64,000 bases of DNA from Saposhnikovia divaricata (Eukaryota > Streptophyta > Magnoliopsida > Apiales > Apiaceae): positions 54,929,546 to 54,993,545 of the forward strand of contig CM071600.1 in NCBI GenBank assembly GCA_036435485.1, in the 5' to 3' direction. Of the stretch, positions 12,001 to 22,147 are shown in pieces. The stretch's first letter is position 1. Each line of letters begins with the position of its first letter. The notes under the pieces are model-generated. The model had not been told where the DNA came from and did no database searches. It was given only the letters and a program-made list of their open reading frames with translations. The translations under genes were made by a program, and so were the position numbers.

Positions 12001-12396
12001 CTTGGTGACAGACTTGTCTCTTGGTACAGCAAGAAACAGAAATCAATTTCTACATCTACAGCTGAAGCAGAGTATATTGCAGCTGGTAGCTGTTGTGCAC
12101 AGATCTTGTGGATGAAGAATCAATTGCTGGATTATGGATTGAGGTACAGTAAGATTCCTATTTACTGTGATAATCAAAGTGATATTGCTATGACAGGTAA
12201 TCCAGTACAACATTCAATGACCAAGCACATCAGCATAAGGTACCATTTCATCAGAGAACATGTGGAAGAAGGGAACATTGAACTACATTTTGTGTCTACA
12301 GAACAACAGCTTGCAGATATCTTCACCAAACCATTGAGTGAAGCTACATTTACAAGACTGGTCAATGAACTAGGAATGGTCTCTGGTTTTGACTAG
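9066..12396 (+). pseudogene. SIRE-type Copia pol (protease, integrase, RT, RNase H), broken
   Basis: In order: protease with VDNGCSGHMTG near 9090; the pre-integrase HKKLSHL motif near 9490; integrase with HVDLFGP (9680), IRSDNGTEF (9865) and PQQNGVVERKNRT (9960); RT with FQMDVKSAFLNG (11190) and QIYVDDIIFGST (11445); RNase H with YSDADF (11935), STAEAEYIA (12055) and PVQHSMTKHI (12205). Breaks are a TGA at 10179-10181, a TAA at 10509-10511, and a one-base frameshift near 11950 in RNase H. The first frame starts with a TTG, not an ATG, so pol must have been expressed as an extension of gag. The region 10400-10700 between integrase and RT is an acidic Asn/Ser/Asp-rich linker. Confidence 0.92.
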
Positions 12397-12947
12397 GAAT
12401 GTTGGTTAGATTCAAACTTTACTTATGTAATGTGTTGCTCATATTTCCTTGATTTGTTAAGTGCTAAGTGATCTCTATTGATTAAACTCTGTTATGCATA
12501 CTCTGTTAACATGTTTTTCTTTAAACACTGTCAAACTCTGTTAAATTCTGTCAGCATGCCTGTATGTCATACACTGTTAATAAGTTTGATAAACTCTGTG
12601 AATTCTGAGTTGATTATTGTCTAAATGGAAACACCAATGAAGAAATATGTATGAAGCATGATTCTCAGCAATTAATCATGAATCTTTCTGAGTTATTGTG
12701 ATCTAATCTTAGATTGTGCAGAAAGTTAACACAGCATGATACTGGTTCATGTTTATAGCATCTCTTAGTTTATTTTGTCCTAAACTCCAAGTCTATAAAT
12801 ACTGTGTGCATTGCCTCTCATGAATAACTACTGATGTTGATGAACTCTAAACACTGTTAGTTATACTCTGGTAGATTAAAATGCTTACTGCAATACCCTC
12901 AAAGAAAATGTATATAGGTTGCTATATTCCTTTAAGATTATGCTGGT

Positions 12948-13086
12948 GACTAGGATGACCCAGGAACCTATTGGTATATAATATGGGCTAAAATTCTCTG
13001 ATTTTTGGTGACTAGTCAAAGACTAGGATGACCCAGGAACTTATCAAAATGATAAGGGCTAAAATTTTTGAATTTTTGGTGACTGG
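12948..13086 (+). repeat. Two tandem copies of a 73-bp unit
   Basis: Both copies start GACTAGGATGACCCAGGAAC (12948 and 13021), share GGGCTAAAATT in the middle and end in TTTTTGGTGACT. They differ by small substitutions. Confidence 0.85.
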
Positions 13087-13115
13087 CTCCAACCTCTAAT
13101 TACTGGAATGAATAG

Positions 13116-13119
<4 letters not shown>

Positions 13120-13193
<74 letters not shown>
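13120..13193. repeat. TA dinucleotide microsatellite, about 36 units
   Basis: Uninterrupted alternating T and A from 13121 to 13193. It can form cruciform or slipped structures, and its length is likely polymorphic. Confidence 0.97.
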
Positions 13194-13196
<3 letters not shown>

Positions 13197-13896
13197 CAAT
13201 AGAGGGGGTATAAAATAAATTAAATGTTACTGTATATAGATTGATTACTACAGAGTTTAGCTTTCATCATACAGTCAGTGTTTACTATGAGAGTTTGTGC
13301 ATCCAGTGTTTATTGATTTACTTTATGGATTTTATGAAAAATTAGATGCTCTAAAAATTGATTTGGTAAACTCTGCTACACACACACATATTTTCACAAC
13401 TGTGCAATTTTTGAAAGGGTTTCGGTGATAAAGTTGGAGAATTGACAAACGCTGTTGATTTGTGGTTAGTACTCTAAGGTAAATTTTCATTTGGATAATT
13501 TGAAAATTTTGGAGTAAACATTGCTTTTGACAACTGTTATTAAGTGTATTGTGTTAAAGTGTCTTGGAAATAGGAAAGAGAATACAACGGTGATAATTGC
13601 TATTTTTACTGCGCATGATTAACTGATCCACTGAATGTATGACACGTGTCCCACTCACTCATTATTGTGTCCCACTCACACATTAATCTAGGAACTGTTG
13701 AGTGTTTGAATACACAAACGATTGAGTTTTAATTTTTAATTACAACTCTAATTACTTTTGTGTACAACATTTCATTTTTACTTTCACCCACTCACTTTTC
13801 CATCTCACAGTTCTCTCAGTTTTCACTTGCGCATTTTAGCAAACACTTTTCCTACATACACTTTTCATTGTGATTTCTTGCCCGTTTCTTGATTTA

Positions 13897-16800
13897 ATGG
13901 CTTCTAAATCATTTATTGTTTTTGGTCTACGTTTTGTCCCTAACAATTATGCAGCCCCACTCAATAATGAACGTGTTCCAGAAGCATTTCATCTTATGCA
14001 GAACTTCTTAAGAGACTCAGAGATTGGACAAGCTCTGGTTGAACCTAGTACTCTCTCTGCATTTCAAATTGCCACTTTTTGGCAAAACTCAGTCTATGTG
14101 GATGGAGGAGAGAATGGGACTCCAGTCATCATCTTCACTCATGATGCACAAGAGTTTGTGATTACTCCACAAACTGTCAGAGAAACGATGGGTTTTGATA
14201 CACACACCTCTTATGCTTATGTTGGTGAACCTCAATTGAGACAAATGCTACAAGAGATAGGCTACATGGATTCTCTTGAAAAGCTTGGCAGTGTAAAGAG
14301 GCCTAATCTCAGGAAGGAATGGAATTTTTTCTTCGACTGCATCACCAGAACATTCCAGAAGAAGGTCACTAACTGGGATGCTATTCCAATGGACAGTCTA
14401 CAAATCGGGTATTCTCTACTTTATGGTAGTAATTTTGATTTTGGTAGATATGTTCTAATGAATCTAGGTGATAAACTGTCAGAGTCTACTACAGTTTATT
14501 TTGCTCGATTTTGTCAAATGCTATTCACTGCTTGTGTATCTGGTTTAGAGATTGTTGAAGCTGATGTGATTCAGCCTTTTAGAGTCAACAAGAGAATATT
14601 CTCTGATATGACTAATAAAGATGCTGGTAAAGAAAACCTACCTGTCTTTGTTCTGCCACTTGCTTTGCAGAATTTTCTCAACCAACCTCAAGACCAACCA
14701 CAACCAGAACCACTAAACACTGATCATACTCAAACCTTAAACATTGAACCACCTACATCACCTACCCACACTGTACCTACTCAACAACCTACAACTTCAA
14801 ACCAAACCACTATCCCTGAACCACAACCTGCATCCACTCACAACACTCCATCACCAATCACAAACACTGCTCCAACCCAAAATCCACAGCCTAAAGCAAA
14901 AAGAGGCAGAGTAAAGCAATCAGCAGCAACTACTGAAAGACATGCAAGAGCTAAGAAGATAATAGAGAAACACACCAAAGCAAAACAGACATCTCCTAGA
15001 GCTGTTTATGCTAGAAGAAAGATTCAAAGAGCAAAAAGACCTAAATCACCCTCTGTGATGGCAGAATCTAGTAAAGAGGATTCAGATGAAGTGCCTCTAG
15101 CTAAGAGAAGAAAACTAGTAATCTCTGATTCTGATGGTGAAAATGTTGAAGCTCCAGAGGTGGTTTCACAGCAATCACCTACTGTTGAGGCTGAAAAAGA
15201 TATACCTGCAGAGGTTGAAATGCCTGCAGAGGTTAAAATGCCTGCAGAGGTTGAAATACCTGCAGAGGATAAAATGCCTGCAGAAGAGGATAATAGAGAT
15301 GGCTTTTCTCCAATGGATGATACTCTTGATTTATTCATGCCATTCTCTGATCCTATCTCATCTATTTTTGCTCAATCTGAAGCAACTGGTGTAGCTGATC
15401 AACCTACAGTTGTCATTTCTGAAACTGTAGCATCACATACAGAGTTACTCTTAGATACTCACCAGACTGTTGAAGGAGGTGATGAGGTTGATCAAGCAAC
15501 CAAGGCTACTTCTCAGCCTATGCCTGTTGATGACACAAATGCAAACTCTGTTGCTGAGCCTGAGCAACATAAAGAAAATCTTGACAAGGCTGTAGAAGAA
15601 ATTGCAGAAACTGTGGCTGATAATGCTCAGCACAGTGTTTCACTTGAAGATGAACATGCTAAAGCTGCAAGTGTTGATCTTGAAGGTGAAAGCAGTGCAA
15701 ACTCTGATTCTTTTCTGAGTGCACCAGTGCAAACAGACAATAAACATACCTCTTTCGATCAACCTTGTAAGTCTCATGAAATTGAAAAAGCACAACTTGC
15801 AAAATTTGCTGCTGACTGGTACAAAGAGGATTGCATTTTTCCAAGAGGGAGAGCAGCTAATTTTGTTAAGCAAACTGCCAACACTATCTCCAATCCAGAG
15901 ATTCTTTCTTGCTTAAAAGCAATTGTAGTTCAAGTCAAGACTCTGGATGGTAGATTTGATGAAACTAAGAAAGCAATCACTGACTTGAGGACTGAGATTC
16001 AAACTAGAGAAATGAACATGGAAAGAGAGTCTAAACTCATGACTACAAAATTTTCTAAAGCTCAAGACAATCTCTTTGCCAGGCCGGGTAAAGTTGAAGA
16101 GAATCAGTCTGCCTTGTCTATTAAAATTGATTCTATTGCTACCTCTTTGGAGTTGATCACATCTATACTCATGCCTGATGATGTCAAAAAGGGGGAGAGA
16201 GTTGCAAAGTCAAAATGCAAGCAATTTCAAACTCTGACTCAGAAGGATAATGCTGGAGATGGAGGAGCAAATAATAGAAGTAAGGGCAAGGCTGTAGAAA
16301 CTCAAACTCTAAAAACTAGCAGCAAGTCTCTTAAATCACAGTCTGCTGGGTTAAACACTGATACTCGAGGTTCTTCAAAGACTAAGAGTTTTGTACTATC
16401 CTTTGATCCTCAGACTGATGAGAAATTGGCTGCTAAGTTATTCTTAGAAGAAAATGAAGAGGGAGTTACAATTGCATATGTTCAAGCTCAAGAGAAGATA
16501 TTTCTAGCAGAACATAAGAAAGCTGTGAAATCTGGAAATTCTAAGAAGAATGTGAAAGCTGCAAAGCCTGTTCTTAAAGGCATTCAAATCAAAGAAAAAG
16601 TTGGTACTGAACAAAGGATGCAAGTATCCAGAAAACCAACAGATGTAGACTTTAAGCAAAAGCTGAAAGGCATTGCTGGAGAAAATACAACCTCTGTTTC
16701 TACACAAGTTGTAAAGAAGAATGAAAACACAACCTCTGTTGCTACACAAGTTGTGACCACACCTTTACAATCTTCTCAGTTGAAATCAATTTTTGGAAAG

Positions 16801-17559
16801 GGAACTCTTCATGATCCAAATCAAGCACTTAAAGGTTCTATGAATTTCACTGATGGAAGAGCATTTTCTGGGAAAATTGGAAACAACAAGGGTGGTATAG
16901 GATCACACAGGGATAAAAGGCAGAATGTTAGTCCTAGAGATCCATCTTCACTGGCTGTTCCAGGTCAATGTGTTATCACTCAAGAGAGTTTAGACAGACT
17001 GGAATCAGTACAGTTGGTCTATCAGAAGAGCCTAAAGAAAGATTTTCTATTATACTTCATGGTAGATGGAACAGTTTTTAAAATTGGGGAGAATGATATT
17101 GGTTTGAAATATTGGGAAGAACTAGAACATGTTCTGTATCTTTTCAAGGTAACAAATCAAAGGACTCAATCTGTTGCCAATGTGCTTAGATAGAAGATGC
17201 TTCAGAATCTGGCAAGAAGAGGCATGAAGTATAACAGTAAATATGTTCCTAAGTACAGAGACTGGAATGGAAAGCTGATAGAGATGGAAAAGGGAACTAC
17301 AAAGCTAAAGACTGATCTTGGAATCAATATTCTTGATTTTAATGTGAAGTCTGAAGAGGTGAAGTATATCAGATTGGGAAATGAAATGAGAAGAAACAAA
17401 ATCTACGATCTCAGAGCTGCTATCTATCAGACTGATGAGAATGATCCTTAGTTGAGAAAGATCAAGGAAGCTATGGAGAATGAACTTGAAAATGCTGAAA
17501 GAAGATTGCTTATAGACTATCTCAGAGCTACACCAGATCTTGAAGAGATTAGAGGTTAA
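13897..17559 (+). pseudogene. Large extra ORF of the SIRE-type element, about 1220 codons with two in-frame stops
   Basis: The first in-frame ATG is at 13897 (MASKSFIVFG). The frame is open to a TAG at 17191-17193, continues to a TAG at 17449-17451, and finishes at a TAA at 17557-17559. Visible layout: a folded-looking N-terminal region of about 260 residues (AFQIATFWQNS, VRETMGFDTH, LQIGYSLLYGS). Next is a Pro/Thr/Gln-rich linker, then strongly basic clusters (KAKRGRVK, RRKIQRAKRPK, KRRK) like nuclear localisation signals. An acidic region with a PAEVEM minisatellite follows, then a coiled-coil-like stretch near 15940-16090, and a Lys-rich C-terminus. The third ORF of SIRE elements has been called envelope-like, but I see no signal peptide or membrane helix here. 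Function unknown. Confidence 0.75.
15205..15288 (+). repeat. 18-bp minisatellite inside the extra ORF (about 4.7 units)
   Basis: The unit CCTGCAGAGGTTGAAATG encodes P-A-E-V-E-M. Units start at 15205, 15223, 15241, 15259 and 15277 with small changes. All keep the reading frame. Confidence 0.95.
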
Positions 17560-17711
17560 AGTCTGTAAGAGTTTTCTTATTTCTGTAGATTTTTGTTAAG
17601 TAGAAGCTTAAACTCTGTTTGTATATTAATCACTGTAATTTTGTATTTGTTTTGACATCATTATTTACTGTTAACTTGTACATTCTTGCTAATGAACAAG
17701 TTGGGGGAGAT
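17560..17711 (+). other. 3' untranslated part and polypurine tract of the SIRE-type Copia
   Basis: The purine run TTGGGGGAGAT (17701-17711) lies directly against the 3' LTR, as expected for the plus-strand primer. An AAACTCTG octamer is at 17610. Confidence 0.9.
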
Positions 17712-18225
17712 TGTTAGAAATGATTGATGAAAACAGTGTTTAGAAGCTACAGCGACAAATCAGAGTTTAGCTGGAAGCAGTCAGAGTTTAGTTAAACACT
17801 GACTACAGAAGCTGGACAGAGTTTAGTAAAGTCTGTCTAGAAGCAGCGCGTACGAAGTCAATAGAAGATATTAGAGATCAATTGAAGATTGATATGGAAG
17901 CGAGATCTTTGGAGATTGGATAGCTATCAAAGAGATCGAGTTGACTTAGGAGACGTGTGACAATCTGTAATTGATATCATTGTATAGCTGATTATTAGGA
18001 ATATCAATTAGAGATTGTATCGAAGCTGTATGTTTTATAAATACAGTTAGGTTAACCCTAGAAGGGTATCGTGCATCAAACTATCTTTATTGTAACCTAG
18101 CAGCTCTTTGTGATAGTTTTACATCACGAAGAGGGTTTTTAATACCAGAAGATTTAAAGTGCATAATCATCTTAATTGTTATTCTCTCATCTAATATTGA
18201 TTATTAGTGTGTATTCGGCCTAACA
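17712..18225 (+). repeat. 3' LTR of the SIRE-type Copia (514 bp)
   Basis: Same length and ends as 6246-6759. The target duplication ATTAA follows at 18226-18230. The three CAGAGTTT copies fall at 17761, 17782 and 17817. Confidence 0.95.
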
Positions 18226-18493
18226 ATTAACGTAACCAAGAGGAGAAACCACCATCTGAAAAGGGTTATCTTATTGGTTTTGATGGATGACCACGGGTAG
18301 AGTTCCCTCAACATGGGGAATTGTCCCTGGGGGTTGAGAGACTAGAGGTTGAATGATCGCCCCTGTTGATGGGGGTAATTGTCCTTCTTCAGTAGTGATA
18401 AGTGGATCAGAAGTGGCAGGTGGAGCAGAGCTAAGGGATATGGCCTCGGTCGAGGTTGATGTTGTTCTTCGTGTTTGAACCATGGTTGATGTT
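18226..18493 (-). pseudogene. N-terminus of the Tat-lineage gag, stranded between two insertions
   Basis: The ATG is at 18483 (MVQTRRTTSTST). The protein is Ser/Thr/Pro-rich, with a TAA at 18271-18273, after which the frame continues to the Copia insertion at 18230. It then resumes in register at 6245, which supports this being the start of the outer element's gag. The five bases 18489-18493 (ATGTT) are one copy of the target duplication of the next Gypsy insertion. Confidence 0.85.
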
Positions 18494-21400
18494 TGTAATA
18501 ACCGCGAATTTTTGAATTAATTTTCCTACTCACTATTTAAAATTTATTTAAGAGCGATGCACTAGTATATTTTAATTAGCGCATTTTTGTAAATTCTAAA
18601 TATTTTATATATTCATATATAAGTGAATATTATATTATATCTATTTAATTATATTTAGTTGGTATTTATTAAAATTAGGAAATTTTGGAAAATAGGATTT
18701 TAGTTTTGAGTCGAGTTTATTTTAGGAAACGAAATTAGAATCTCGTTTTAATTAGCCAGCAGGGCAGAAACGAGATTATTGAGGAGGCAGCACTAATCAC
18801 GGGCTTTAATTTGCACTAAGCACGCCTCACTTCCTTTTGTCCCCCACTCTTTTTCCTTTTGATTAAATAAACAGTGACAAAGACCCTTGCATGTCTCTTT
18901 TAAAACCAAAACTATCTCTTTTAAATCAACAAAACCCGGACCATATTCTTATCTATACGAAACAAAAGTTTTACATAGGTAGTCTATTGTTTTTTTTCTG
19001 TTAATTGTTCTTTTTCGTCTTCGTCTTGTCCTGGAATAATCAAATTGGTTGTGTGATTGTTGGTGTGGGTCAGAGAGGGAGAGAAGTACAGAGAGGGGTC
19101 GAGGGAGAGATAGGGAGATTGACGGGGAGAGACTGAGAGAAAGATGAGATTGAGGGAGAGAAAGATGGGGAGAGATAGAGGTTGAGAATGAGAGAGAGAT
19201 GTGAGCGGAGGGGGAGAAAGGAGAAGGCGGAGGGAGAGAGACGACGGAGAAAGAGAGGGAGGCTGGAGAGATTGAGAGAGAAAAGAGGACGGAGAGAGAG
19301 ACGACGAGGGTGAGAAAGGTAACGAGAGATGGAGGGATGGAGGGGATCGAGAGAGCGAGAGATGCTGGGAGAGATTGAGCGATCGGAGAGAGGGAGGAAT
19401 CGGGAGAGAGATTAAGAGAGATGAAAGAGAGGGAGAGAGATTGAGAGAGAGAGAGAGAGAGAGATGCGAGAGAGATAGAGCAGAGAGAGGGAGAGATCCG
19501 CGTGGGGGAGTGATGGCGCGTGGGCCACACGCACGGCGTGTGCCAGTGTGTGGTTAGCGTGTGTCAGCGTGTGTATATTAGTGTGGGTACATATGTTTTA
19601 ATCGGGAGTTTTGTTATAAACGAATAAAAAAGGATTCAATCAGTTTCGCTAAAATCTGGAGTATTATTTAAATTTGTTAGTAATAAATAGTTTAATAAAA
19701 ATGGATACTTGGATTATTTTATTTAGAGAATAAAATAGAGATGATTTTTCTTAAAATAAACTTAATTAAATTAGATAAATTAGAAGTTAATGAGAGTAAT
19801 AATTATGGGTTTAATATGAATAAAAATGGTAATTAGTTAATTAATTAAGTAGAATTATTTTGTGATTTTTGGACATAATTTAGAGACTAAATGATTCGTT
19901 GATAAAAGAGGTATTTAAAATGAATAAAGTTAATTATGGTTTTATTTTTGGAAGGTTAATATTTAGTATTCCCGGACTATTTTGATTAACCGGATCAAAT
20001 CAGATTATTTTAGATGCTAAATCGGAATAATATTAAATTATTTACGAGATTTAAAAATGGATTATTTCCGTTATATTCGGTGACCCTATTTTTCGTTTTA
20101 AGTGGGATTTACGGATATTAAAAATAGTATATATTTCTAGATTTGATTCCTGAGTTCGAAGAGATATTTAATTATCCGGGGATTATTTTCCGTTATTTAC
20201 TGCAGAGATTTTCAAGAGAGATTATATTATTATTATTATTTTCATATTTAGATATTATATTATCGATTCAGGAGTATTCTATTTTGACGAATCACTCACG
20301 TATTTCTTGTTGCCATTTTTAGTGAATATTTCTCGAGCCGTAGATCGAAGCCAAGTTCACGGGTAGAGTATAAATTTTATCTGCATTCATTTGCACTACG
20401 AGATCGAGGCAAGTTCATTCCTACCCTAAATCTTGGAAATTACATATTTCTATTCTGGTTAATTCATTCTTATTTATTTCCGAGCTATCAATTATGAGAC
20501 TTATTTTGTTGCGTCTTATATTACAATGATTCTTTTGAGTATTATTTCCTCGTTGCAATATTATTTTACTGTTAAGAGTAGTTTACTTGCGAATTATATC
20601 CCCTATAAGCGTAGAAGGAACATTGCTATCTGGTCGATCTCATTAATTCGAGACGACTACTTAATTTGATTCAGTGGAACTAGTCTCATTTGTTCGAGCT
20701 AGTTAAATTCATTATTTTCAGTCGAATTTATTGTACAAATTCGACAATATTTATTGATTACCTTTTAGTTGGTTCATCTCTCGAATCAACAAATAAGAGC
20801 TATAAAATTAGGATCGTTAGAGTTTTACTCATTTATCAAGTGAAAAATATTCTATTTAACGTTCATCAATTGTGGGTATTATAAATATTCGAGTGGTACT
20901 ATTTGTTCAGTACAACTCAAAATATATCATATTAAGACTATTCTCATTATTTCGAGATAGTTGCTTTTATTGTTAAGGTCTGGCATTTTGTTCGTGCCAA
21001 CCAATAAAATATTATTATTGAGAGTTTACATCAGTCCATTGTTCGGATTGGTGGCGCAATTGAGTCAGACTGGCAGTCCGCCAGATTATCAATTATTTTC
21101 CTGGAAGAATGATCTCAAGTTATCTGTTCATCAAATATTCGGGAATTCTGTGTTCTACTGGTCAATTTTGGGAATGAGGCCCATCACAGAGAAAGAGAGA
21201 CTTGTGTACCGTTATGCGGACACGAAATTATTTAGGTACTATGTTGCCAGGGTTGAATTAATAACCCATTATGATGCTAGCATTCATACATATATATTTC
21301 ATATTGTTGATATCGTATTGTAGCCGTGATCGGGCGAAGTGCGGTGTCATTGGAGGACGGTATTCTCGGTCGGATAGTTGATCGCCCCACCGAGATACCG

Positions 21401-21957
21401 AGAGGTGGAAGACCAGTTTATTCTTAAATCATGAGTCATCAGAGTTATGTCAAATGAGTCTTTCGAGTATTCTATTTTCGAGATGAGTATTGAGTCAATT
21501 CAGATTGTGATATCCGATTGTTCATAAAATTTTGAGTATTTCTTTCGGTAAATCTTATTATATATATATACCGAGCAAGGAGAGAACTTGCTGAGCACCA
21601 TAGTTGCTCATTCTTGCTTTACAACATTTTATTCAGCTGTCAAAATGGAAAGAGGCGAGACGTCCAGCCAGGGATCCAGAGGAAAGGGAAAAGCTCCAGG
21701 TTATGCTGACAAGAACTAGAATATGCAGCTGGAATCCATATCTTACTACTTTTGCGAACTTATGTAAGATATTATCCTAAGATGTAATAAGTCGTATTGT
21801 AATATTGTGTGAGACCGATCTTGGATCTGCGGAGTGGGACACTTATGCTCCGTTGTATTAAATATTTTGCCTTGTTATTGCGCTAACGTGTGCTGCAGGA
21901 TATTGAGACAATGTGACGACCCGGGTTCCCGGTCAGGGCGGATCTGGGGGCGTTACA
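18494..21957 (+). repeat. 5' LTR of the Tekay-type Gypsy (3464 bp)
   Basis: Starts TGTAATAACCGCGAATTT and ends GGGGGCGTTACA, matched by 28538-32050. It contains a purine-only-like tract (19071-19505), AT-rich stretches, and near its 3' part a short frame at 20961-21323 that is also present in the other LTR but resembles nothing I know. Confidence 0.95.
19071..19505 (+). repeat. GA-rich purine tract in the 5' LTR
   Basis: More than 400 bases made almost only of G and A on the plus strand, built from GAGAGA, GGGAGA and similar units with scattered T and C. The same tract recurs at 29112-29577. Such tracts can form triplex DNA and bind plant GAGA-binding (BBR/BPC) proteins. The Ser/Leu/Pro-rich open frame on its minus strand is a by-product of the composition. 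Confidence 0.9.
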
Positions 21958-21961
21958 GTTT

Positions 21962-21974
21962 TGGTATCAGAGCC
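21962..21974 (+). other. Primer binding site, initiator-Met tRNA
   Basis: TGGTATCAGAGCC begins four bases after the 5' LTR end, complementary to initiator methionine tRNA. Confidence 0.92.
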
Positions 21975-22147
21975 TTAGTTATATTTTATGAATCGTACGA
22001 TCCTACAATTATAACACGACATGAGAATTTAGAGGTATTACACGACGTTGAGATTTTAGCACTAAGTGCCTTACACCTTTAGCTATATCTATATACGTAT
22101 CTAGTCGATTAGAACCTGTTTCTGAGCAAAACTATTTATTTTTGTAG

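Larger units (their letters stand above)
12397..13896 (+). other. Untranslated spacer between pol and the extra ORF
   Basis: About 1.5 kb without a convincing coding frame. It holds six AAACTCTG/CAGAGTTT octamers (12484, 12533, 12591, 13251, 13368 and near-matches), a 73-bp tandem repeat at 12948-13086, and a TA microsatellite at 13120-13193. The last 200 bases are T/C-rich (many CACTCACTTTTCC-like runs), resembling a plant 5' leader, and could carry a promoter or splice signals for the downstream ORF. Confidence 0.6.
6246..18225 (+). mobile_element. SIRE/Maximus-type Ty1/Copia retrotransposon, full-length, 11,980 bp
   Basis: The element has two 514-bp LTRs (TGTTAG...CTAACA), a PBS matching initiator-Met tRNA, gag, pol in the Copia order PR-INT-RT-RNH, a 1.5-kb spacer, a very large extra ORF, and a polypurine tract. 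Perfect 5-bp target duplications ATTAA lie at 6241-6245 and 18226-18230. A long element with an extra ORF after pol and multiple CCHC motifs in gag is characteristic of the SIRE/Maximus lineage. The LTRs differ at eight positions by my visual alignment (about 1.6 percent), so the insertion is fairly young. Coding parts carry stops and frameshifts, so this copy is not autonomous. Confidence 0.95.

Noticed and set aside
18949..19530. Open frame of 193 codons on the minus strand of the LTR (and a similar one at 29116-29604)
   Set aside because: It is the complement of a GA-rich tract; the Ser/Leu/Pro protein is a composition artefact and its length changes with repeat indels.
20961..21323. 120-codon frame in the 5' LTR of the Tekay-type element, also at 31054-31416
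   Set aside because: Both LTRs descend from one template, so sharing the frame is expected; about three changes in 363 bases is no better than the rest of the LTR, and I recognise no domain.
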